Below, piece after piece: positions 7,195-11,678 of a stretch of DNA of 11,678 nucleotides. Below the pieces are notes generated by a model. It made no database searches and had not been told where the DNA came from. It saw only the letters and a list, made by a program, of their open reading frames with translations. Source of the stretch: Hyphomicrobiaceae bacterium (GTDB lineage: Bacteria; Pseudomonadota; Alphaproteobacteria; Rhizobiales; Hyphomicrobiaceae). Both the position numbers and the translations under genes were made by a program. Location: positions 1 through 11,678 of the forward strand of contig JAGRKR010000237.1 in NCBI GenBank assembly GCA_020442225.1. Direction: 5' to 3'. Position 1 is the stretch's first letter. Every line of letters starts with the position of its first letter.

Positions 7195-7246
7195 GAGCCA
7201 ATATGATTGGCATGAATCGAGAATGGCTCTCTGTTTGTCTGGAGAG
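7195..7246. promoter_or_regulatory. Cluster of nested inverted repeats in divergent intergenic region
   Basis: The region between the small secreted protein (start 7173, minus) and the ceramidase (start 7351, plus) holds three overlapping inverted repeats: GCCAAT (7197-7202) / ATTGGC (7206-7211) with a 3-base spacer; GAGCCA (7195-7200) / TGGCTC (7224-7229); and CTCTC (7227-7231) / GAGAG (7242-7246). The compact 6-3-6 repeat looks like a dimeric repressor or activator site placed where it could control either gene. No known regulator motif is recognised. The rest of 7174-7350 shows nothing I can name. Confidence 0.35.
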
Positions 7247-7350
7247 TTTACTTCGGGCGTGATCCGCTCGCCAGTCGCGTTGTCGTGAGGCGAACCGTTG
7301 CCTTCGCCTCGACCCGAGAACTGCCACGGTCGCATGGTGCAGTGTCCGAC

Positions 7351-8115
7351 ATGAGCTGGACGAAACAGATCTACATCTATTGCGAGCGAGGCAGCGATCC
7401 CGCGTTCTGGGCCGAGCCGGTCAATGCGCTCACCAATGGGGCCTTTCTCGTGGCCGCCGGCGCCGCGTTCGTAAGGCTGCGTAGAAAGCAGCCGCACGAG
7501 CGGTCGGCCGATCATTACCTGCTGGTGGCCATCGTCGCCGCGATCGGGACCGGCAGTTTCCTGTTCCACACCTTCGCGACCAAGTGGGCGGAGCTTGCCG
7601 ACGTGGCGCCGATCGGCATCTTCATGCTCGTCTACATGACCATCGCCCTCTCGACGTTCCTCAAGGTGGTGCCGGGCCTGAGCTTCATCGGCACGGTGGC
7701 GTTCGCCGGGCTCTTCTACCTGGCCGGCACTGTGAAATGCGGCACCGGCCCCCTCGATGTCGGACTGGGCGGAGCGGGGACGCCTTGCCTCAATGGCTCC
7801 GTCGGTTATCTGCCGGCACTTTTTGCCATGCTGATCATCGGCTGGGTCCTGAGGGCGCGCCGCCATCCAGCAGGCCGCCTCATCCTGACGGCCGGGCTCG
7901 TCTTCATCGTGTCGGTGACGCTGAGGTCGATCGACAAGAGTGCGTGCGCGATGGCCAGCGTCGGCAACGTGCGCATAGGGACCCACTTCGCCTGGCATTG
8001 CCTCAACGGAGTGACGCTCTACCTCCTGCTGCGCGCGGCCATCGATCATTGGGCCTATGGCACGGTGCAGGAGATCCTGCCGCCGCGGGCGGGCACTGGC
8101 CGCGTCCGCACCTGA
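7351..8115 (+). CDS. Ceramidase family integral membrane hydrolase (alkaline ceramidase/CREST type)
   Basis: A 254-residue multi-pass membrane protein of the ceramidase family (Pfam Ceramidase, CREST superfamily), which hydrolyses the amide bond of ceramide-like lipids using zinc. The catalytic pattern of alkaline ceramidases is intact: S-F-L-F-H (Ser69, His73), an Asp eleven residues on (Asp84 in E-L-A-D), and a late H-F-A-W-H (His212, His216), with the same spacings I recall for human ACER3. The N-terminal Y-C-E-R and W-A-E-P-V-N resemble the calcium-site region. Hydrophobic stretches fit about seven helices. The ATG at 7351 gives the normal family N-terminus; it lacks a good ribosome site, and GTG at 7342 is an alternative. 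A MetE-like gene follows 85 bases downstream on the same strand. The natural substrate in this bacterium is unknown. Confidence 0.88.
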   Translation: MSWTKQIYIYCERGSDPAFWAEPVNALTNGAFLVAAGAAFVRLRRKQPHERSADHYLLVAIVAAIGTGSFLFHTFATKWAELADVAPIGIFMLVYMTIALSTFLKVVPGLSFIGTVAFAGLFYLAGTVKCGTGPLDVGLGGAGTPCLNGSVGYLPALFAMLIIGWVLRARRHPAGRLILTAGLVFIVSVTLRSIDKSACAMASVGNVRIGTHFAWHCLNGVTLYLLLRAAIDHWAYGTVQEILPPRAGTGRVRT

Positions 8116-8124
8116 AACGGCACT

Positions 8125-8165
8125 TGCGCCAGATGGGACATTCGGCTTCGAATGGCTGCGGCGCA
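8125..8165 (+). other. Two-tier inverted repeat in ceramidase to MetE-like gap
   Basis: An outer pair TGCGCC (8125-8130) / GGCGCA (8160-8165) encloses a perfect inner hairpin CATTCG (8139-8144) / CGAATG (8149-8154) with the four-base loop GCTT. It occupies half of the 85-base gap between the two plus-strand genes. No T-run follows, so an intrinsic terminator is not supported. It might be a weak transcript-end structure or a leader element for the MetE-like gene, or chance. Confidence 0.3.
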
Positions 8166-8200
8166 TGACATCGGCGCGCCGGATGGAAGGATGCGAGACG

Positions 8201-9235
8201 ATGACCGATAGGCTACTTCCCACGACGCTGGTGGGCAGCTACCCGCAGCCGGGCTGGCTGGTCGACAAGGCGGCGCTGATGCGCGCCGGGCCGCCGCGCG
8301 TTCGCATGCGGGAGGTCTGGCGTTTCGAGGGGGCGCTGCTCGACGAGGCGCAGCGCGATGCCGCCCGTCTGGCCGTCGCCGACCAGGAGCGGGCCGGCAT
8401 CGACATCGTCACCGACGGCGAGGTGGGGCGCGAGAGCTATTTCAACCTGTTCGCGACCAGTCTCGACGGCATCGATCTCGACAATCCCGGCATCGCCATC
8501 AATAGGCGCGGCAAGAAGACCGCTGTACCGCGCGTCACCGGCCCGATCGTCTGGCGGGAAAGCGCGCTCGCTCCGGCGGCGGCTCATCTGCGAAGCCTCA
8601 CGAGCCGCCCGATCAAGGTCACGGTGCCCGGTCCGTTTACGCTCACGACGCTTGCCGAGGACCAGCATTACCGCGATCCCGTGGCGCTCGCGCAGGCCTA
8701 CGCGGTCGCGGTCAACCAGGAGCTCAAGGCGCTGAAGGCGGTCGGGGTCGATGTCGTACAGCTCGACGAGCCCTATCTCCAGGCCGAGCCGGACAAGGCG
8801 CGCGCCTACGCAGTCCCCGCCATCACCGCCGCGCTCGAGGGCGTTCCCGGCACGAAGGCGCTGCATCTGTGCTTCGGCTATGCCTACGTTGTGAAGGAGA
8901 AGCCCAGCGGCTACTCGTTCCTCGCCGAGCTGGCGGATGTTCCGGTCGATCAGATCTCGATCGAGGCGGCCCAGCCGCGGCTCGATCCGGCGACGCTGCC
9001 GATGCTGGCGGGCAAGAGCTACATCTATGGCGTGCTTGATCTCGGCGACGAGAGCGTCGAGCCGGCGGCGGTGGTGGCCGCGCGCATTCGCGCGGCGCTC
9101 CGCCATATTCCGGCCGAGCGGCTGATCCTCGCCCCCGACTGCGGCATGAAGTACCTGCCGCGCGACGTCGCCTACGGCAAGCTCGACGCCATGTGCCGCG
9201 CCGCCGAGACGGTCCGCCGCGAGCTCGCCGGCTGA
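8201..9235 (+). CDS. MetE C-terminal-domain-like methyltransferase (short cobalamin-independent methionine synthase family)
   Basis: A 344-residue protein of the UROD/MetE-like barrel superfamily, matching only the C-terminal catalytic half of MetE (full MetE is about 750 residues). Zinc and substrate residues of MetE have counterparts: H-L-C (His222, Cys224), Glu255 in Q-I-S-I-E-A-A, and P-D-C-G (Cys314). The Q-L-D-E-P motif (Asp189-Glu190) is also present, and T-D-G-E-V sits near residue 73. The N-terminus L-P-T-T-L-V-G-S-Y-P-Q-P-G-W is typical of the short form. The ATG at 8201 follows GGAAGGA; ATG 8183 is possible. Such proteins are usually named methyltetrahydropteroyltriglutamate-homocysteine methyltransferase, but the missing N-terminal domain means the methyl donor is uncertain, so thiol methyl transfer is the safe call. 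It is cytoplasmic and ends 10 bases before the convergent GST gene. Confidence 0.88.
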   Translation: MTDRLLPTTLVGSYPQPGWLVDKAALMRAGPPRVRMREVWRFEGALLDEAQRDAARLAVADQERAGIDIVTDGEVGRESYFNLFATSLDGIDLDNPGIAINRRGKKTAVPRVTGPIVWRESALAPAAAHLRSLTSRPIKVTVPGPFTLTTLAEDQHYRDPVALAQAYAVAVNQELKALKAVGVDVVQLDEPYLQAEPDKARAYAVPAITAALEGVPGTKALHLCFGYAYVVKEKPSGYSFLAELADVPVDQISIEAAQPRLDPATLPMLAGKSYIYGVLDLGDESVEPAAVVAARIRAALRHIPAERLILAPDCGMKYLPRDVAYGKLDAMCRAAETVRRELAG

Positions 9236-9245
9236 CGGTCTCGTC

Positions 9246-9866
9246 TCAGGTGAGCGGCGCGGTCAACACCGTCTGGGCGGGGGACCGCTGCATCAGGCGC
9301 TCGTACCAGCGTTGCACCGAGGGAAGGCTCGGGCGCTCGATCGGCAGATGCAACCAGCGATGGGCCGCGCAGCCGATGGGAATGTCGCCCATGGTGAAGG
9401 TGTCGCCGGTGATGTAGGCCCGATCCGCCAGCACGCGCTCGAGAATGCGCATCTTGGCCTCGCTTTCGGCGATGGACTTGGCGATCGCCGCCATGTCGCG
9501 CTTCTCCTCGGGCGTGCGGATCAGGCCCCAGAAGGCCGGGTGAGTGGCCGGTGTCAGCGTCGTCGTCTGCCAGTCCATCCAGCGGTCGGCATCGGCGCGC
9601 TTGGCGACATCGCGGGGGGACAGCGTGCCTTCGCCATGCTTCGCCGAGAGATAGCGGACGATGGCGTTGCTTTCCCAGAGCACCACGTCGCCGTCGATGA
9701 TGGTCGGCACGCGGCCGTTGGGATTGAGGGCCAGGTACTCCGGCGTGTCGTTTCCGCCGAAGGCGCCGCCGATGTCCTTACGCTCGAACGGAATGCCGAG
9801 CTCCAGAACGCACCAGACGACCTTCTGCACGTTGATCGAGTTGGCGCGGCCGAGCAGCTTGAGCAT
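9246..9866 (-). CDS. Glutathione S-transferase family protein
   Basis: A 206-residue cytosolic GST of normal length. The thioredoxin-fold half (about 1-78) begins L-K-L-L-G-R-A-N-S-I-N-V, placing a likely catalytic Ser10 at the first helix. It also holds N-P-N-G-R-V-P (cis-Pro54) and W-E-S-N-A-I (Glu65-Ser66), which bind the glutathione backbone. The all-helical half contains the folding motif F-T-M-G-D-I-P. It lacks the S-S-C-x-R motif of zeta-class maleylacetoacetate isomerases. Two ATGs are close (9872 and 9866); 9866 is preferred because AGGAG is then eight bases away and the protein starts as homologues do. It lies 69 bases downstream of the FAH-family gene on the same strand and is probably cotranscribed. 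Role may be conjugation or glutathione-dependent reduction; substrate unknown. Confidence 0.92.
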   Translation of the reverse strand: MLKLLGRANSINVQKVVWCVLELGIPFERKDIGGAFGGNDTPEYLALNPNGRVPTIIDGDVVLWESNAIVRYLSAKHGEGTLSPRDVAKRADADRWMDWQTTTLTPATHPAFWGLIRTPEEKRDMAAIAKSIAESEAKMRILERVLADRAYITGDTFTMGDIPIGCAAHRWLHLPIERPSLPSVQRWYERLMQRSPAQTVLTAPLT

Positions 9867-9935
9867 ATGCATGTCTCCTGAGGGATGGGGCGGCGGCGGG
9901 CGGGACGCCATGCGGCCCGCCATGCGCGCGTCGTG

Positions 9936-10718
9936 CTATTTCTGTCGGGCGAAGGGGTTGGTCAGCTTGCCGATACCGGTGATCTCGATATCGACGACAT
10001 CTCCGTCCTTGAGGTTCGGGGAATGACCGTCGGTGCCCATCCACAGGACGTCGCCGGGATGCATCGTGATGTAGCGGGTGATGGTAGAGATGAAGCGGGC
10101 GACGCCGAACAGCATTTCGTTGGTCTTGAAGCGCTCGGTCTCCTTGCCGTTGACCCGGCAGATCGTCTCGAGCTTGTCGAGGTCGACGTCTGTCTCGATC
10201 CACGGTCCCATGGGCTTGAAGGTGTCGGTGTTCTTCGCGCGCCAGAGCGTCTTGTCGGACTTCTGCCAGGTGCGCTCGGAAACGTCGTTGCCGACGGTGT
10301 AGCCGAGCACGCAGGAGAGCGCCTCGGCCTCGGAGAGATTCCTTGCCGTCTTGCCGATGACGGCCACCAGCTCGCCCTCGTATTGCACGGACTCGCTGGC
10401 GTCGCTGGGTATGACGACCGTCTCGCCATGGGCGATGAGTGCGTTGTTCGCCCGATAGCCGACATCGGGCTGCTTCGGCAGGTTCGGCTCCTGGCCGAGC
10501 TTCTTGGCCATCTCGATGACGTGCTTGGGATAGTTGAAGCCGACGCAGTAGAAGGTCTGCGGTATGACCGGCACCTCGATCTTGACGTCGCCCAGGGCAT
10601 GGCTGCGGCTGGTCGCCTCGTAGCCACGGAAGGGGTCGCCCGAAACCTCCTTGACCCGGTCACCCTCGACCATCCCGTAGGCGGTCCGCCCCTGGGTCGT
10701 AAACCTCATCCAGCGCAT
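9936..10718 (-). CDS. Fumarylacetoacetate hydrolase (FAH) family protein
   Basis: A 260-residue enzyme of the FAH superfamily, whose members use a divalent metal to hydrolyse, isomerise or decarboxylate beta-dicarbonyl acids such as acylpyruvates, oxaloacetate or homoprotocatechuate intermediates. The metal site is complete: Y-E-G-E-L (Glu114, Glu116) and G-N-D-V-S-E-R (Asp145). An N-terminal small domain (about 1-50) is followed by C-V-G-F-N-Y-P at 58-64, K-P-M-G-P-W at 168-173 and the late M-H-P-G-D-V motif, as in the family. The ATG at 10718 has AAAGGAG ten bases upstream. It is the first gene of a two-gene unit with the GST and divergent from folE. Family certain; which of the many FAH reactions it performs is not decidable from sequence. 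Confidence 0.93.
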   Translation of the reverse strand: MRWMRFTTQGRTAYGMVEGDRVKEVSGDPFRGYEATSRSHALGDVKIEVPVIPQTFYCVGFNYPKHVIEMAKKLGQEPNLPKQPDVGYRANNALIAHGETVVIPSDASESVQYEGELVAVIGKTARNLSEAEALSCVLGYTVGNDVSERTWQKSDKTLWRAKNTDTFKPMGPWIETDVDLDKLETICRVNGKETERFKTNEMLFGVARFISTITRYITMHPGDVLWMGTDGHSPNLKDGDVVDIEITGIGKLTNPFARQK

Positions 10719-10756
10719 TCTCGTCTTGCTCCTTTACCGGCCTGAATACAAAGTTT

Positions 10757-10768
10757 CCGCTGAAGCGG
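10757..10768. promoter_or_regulatory. Inverted repeat CCGCT-GA-AGCGG upstream of FAH gene and folE
   Basis: A 5-2-5 inverted repeat lies 39 bases upstream of the FAH-family start. It is flanked by a second complementary pair, AAAG (10750-10753) and CTTT (10769-10772), offset by a TTT on the left side. It is placed to act as an operator or as a small leader hairpin in the FAH-GST transcript. No known regulator motif is recognised, and I find no convincing -35/-10 pair in 10719-10886. Confidence 0.25.
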
Positions 10769-10859
10769 CTTTCGTGGCAAGCTGCATAGCGAGGTGTGCA
10801 CGGCGCGTCGAGCGGTGGCCTGAGATCCAGGCCGGCCGACGCTGCGTATTGCCACGACT

Positions 10860-10871
10860 ATGAGTGCTCAT
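10860..10871. promoter_or_regulatory. Inverted repeat ATGAG-TG-CTCAT just upstream of folE
   Basis: A perfect 5-2-5 inverted repeat sits 15 bases before the chosen folE start and immediately before its ribosome site GGAAGGGA. It contains the alternative ATG at 10860. It may be an operator or a hairpin limiting ribosome access; such short repeats also arise by chance. Confidence 0.2.
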
Positions 10872-10886
10872 GGAAGGGACGCAGAT

Positions 10887-11507
10887 ATGCGAGAGAAGGG
10901 TGGTCGCCTCAGTTCGGTGAAGACGAGCGTGTCGGGGACGACCGGACGCCCCGAGCGGTCGGAGGTCGAGGCGGCCTTCCGCACCATCATCCGCTGGACG
11001 GGTGACGATCCCGACCGCGACGGGCTCCGTGAGAGTCCGGCCCGCGCTGCGCGCGCCTTCGAGGAGTTCTTCCAGGGGTACAGACAGGACCCGGAGGATA
11101 TCCTGCGCAAGACCTTCGAGGAGACGGACGGCTACGACGAGATGATCGTGTTGCGCGGCATCCGCTTCGAAAGCCATTGTGAACATCATATCGCGCCGAT
11201 CATCGGCCGCGCTTGGGTCGCCTACGTGCCCAAGGATCGCGTGGTCGGCATCTCCAAGCTCGCGCGCGTGGTGGAGATCTACGCCAAGCGCCTGCAGATC
11301 CAGGAGCGGCTGACTGCGCAGATCGCCAACACCATCGATCGGGTCCTGCAGCCGCAGGGCGTCGGCGTCGTGGTGAAAGCGACGCATCACTGCATGACGA
11401 CGCGCGGCGTTCACAAGCACGACACAGACATGGTGACGAGCCGCATGCTCGGTTGCTTCCGCGACAGCCCCATCACGCGCCAGGAGTTCCTGGCCCTGGT
11501 GGAGTAG
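10887..11507 (+). CDS. folE: GTP cyclohydrolase I
   Basis: Converts GTP to 7,8-dihydroneopterin triphosphate, the first step of folate (and pterin) synthesis, in the cytoplasm as a homodecamer. At 206 residues it has the normal length. The zinc site matches the E. coli enzyme: Cys98 and His101 in S-H-C-E-H-H, and Cys169 in H-H-C-M-T-T-R-G, with the same 71-residue spacing as E. coli Cys110-Cys181. His100 corresponds to catalytic His112. Other signatures are V-V-G-I-S-K-L-A-R, the Q-I-Q-E-R-L-T segment and the final G-V-H-K-H-D-T-D-M-V-T-S. The ATG at 10887 is chosen because GGAAGGGA lies at proper distance; ATG 10860 has no ribosome site. It is divergent from the FAH-GST pair and convergent with an unidentified gene. 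Complete, with no missing key residue. Confidence 0.97.
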   Translation: MREKGGRLSSVKTSVSGTTGRPERSEVEAAFRTIIRWTGDDPDRDGLRESPARAARAFEEFFQGYRQDPEDILRKTFEETDGYDEMIVLRGIRFESHCEHHIAPIIGRAWVAYVPKDRVVGISKLARVVEIYAKRLQIQERLTAQIANTIDRVLQPQGVGVVVKATHHCMTTRGVHKHDTDMVTSRMLGCFRDSPITRQEFLALVE

Positions 11508-11520
11508 CGTAGCTCGCGGT

Positions 11521-11545
11521 GCGGCGCCCGATCGACGGACGCCGC
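11521..11545. terminator. Weak hairpin between convergent folE and downstream gene
   Basis: GCGGCG (11521-11526) and CGCCGC (11540-11545) can pair with a 13-base loop, in the 66-base gap between two convergent stop codons. Position fits a bidirectional transcript end, but there is no T-run on either side, so an intrinsic terminator is only a suggestion. Confidence 0.25.
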
Positions 11546-11573
11546 CGCCGGCTGAGTAGGTCCGGGGCAGGCG

Positions 11574-11678
11574 CTATTCGGCCGCGTCGACGATGGCCTC
11601 GGCCGCCGTGTTGTCGACGATCACGGGCGTGTCGTAATACGTGATCTCCGGCTCGGCGCCGTAACGCTCGGCGATCAT
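11574..11678 (-). CDS. C-terminal fragment of an unidentified protein
   Basis: A minus-strand open frame enters from the right edge and ends in TAG at 11576-11574, showing 34 residues: M-I-A-E-R-Y-G-A-E-P-E-I, then T-Y-Y-D-T-P-V-I-V-D-N-T, ending A-A-E-A-I-V-D-A-A-E. The first visible codon is ATG, but it coincides with the window end and may be internal. The composition (acidic, alanine-rich tail) and codon use look like coding sequence. I do not recognise the family. Convergent with folE. Confidence 0.55.
   Translation of the reverse strand: MIAERYGAEPEITYYDTPVIVDNTAAEAIVDAAE

Noticed and set aside
8057..8200. Earlier start for the MetE-like protein inside the ceramidase gene
   Set aside because: The added residues overlap the ceramidase 3' end and do not resemble the family; the conserved N-terminus starts at 8201.
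8116..8200. SAM or cobalamin riboswitch ahead of the MetE-like gene
   Set aside because: The gap is only 85 bases and I recognise none of the conserved cores; a covariance search would be needed to be certain.
7174..8223. Upstream extension of the small secreted protein frame across the ceramidase gene
   Set aside because: The extension is antisense to the ceramidase; the signal peptide and AAGGAG site fix the start at 7173.
9246..10718. Maleylacetoacetate isomerase plus fumarylacetoacetase pair
   Set aside because: The GST lacks the zeta-class S-S-C-x-R motif, and the FAH protein is a short 260-residue form, unlike the roughly 420-residue true fumarylacetoacetase.
10860..10886. Earlier ATG for folE
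   Set aside because: No ribosome site precedes 10860, while GGAAGGGA is well placed for 10887.

Overview
The window is GC-rich, tightly packed bacterial DNA carrying ordinary chromosomal genes. The protein families suggest an alphaproteobacterium, probably of the Hyphomicrobiales (Rhizobiales): a TAXI-type TRAP transporter, a ceramidase-family membrane enzyme, a short MetE-like protein of a type common in that group, and a small secreted W-x2-C-x3-C protein. This placement is inferred from family resemblance. I see no insertion sequence, phage gene, CRISPR array, tRNA or rRNA.

Left third (1-5382, all on the minus strand, transcribed right to left): one likely catabolic operon. It begins with a periplasmic TAXI solute-binding protein, then a fused 4TM/12TM TRAP permease, then two tandem amidohydrolase_2 enzymes, the last cut by the window edge. 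The two amidohydrolase genes overlap by four bases (GTGA). A strong 11-bp stem-loop lies between the binding-protein and permease genes. Together they look like uptake of an organic acid followed by decarboxylation or hydrolysis in the cytoplasm; the substrate cannot be read from sequence.

Middle (5383-9235): a 208-bp divergent promoter region leads to a DadA-like FAD-dependent amino acid oxidoreductase on the plus strand, convergent with a small secreted protein of unknown function. A second divergent region with nested inverted repeats precedes a seven-helix ceramidase with all its expected metal ligands. This is followed on the same strand by a 344-residue protein matching only the catalytic half of cobalamin-independent methionine synthase.

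Right part (9246-11678): a minus-strand pair encodes a fumarylacetoacetate-hydrolase-family enzyme followed by a glutathione S-transferase. They diverge from folE (GTP cyclohydrolase I) on the plus strand. The window ends in the C-terminus of an unidentified minus-strand gene.

No clearly new multi-gene system is visible. The most interesting points are the paired amidohydrolases behind the TRAP transporter, the ceramidase, the MetE half-protein and several intergenic inverted repeats.
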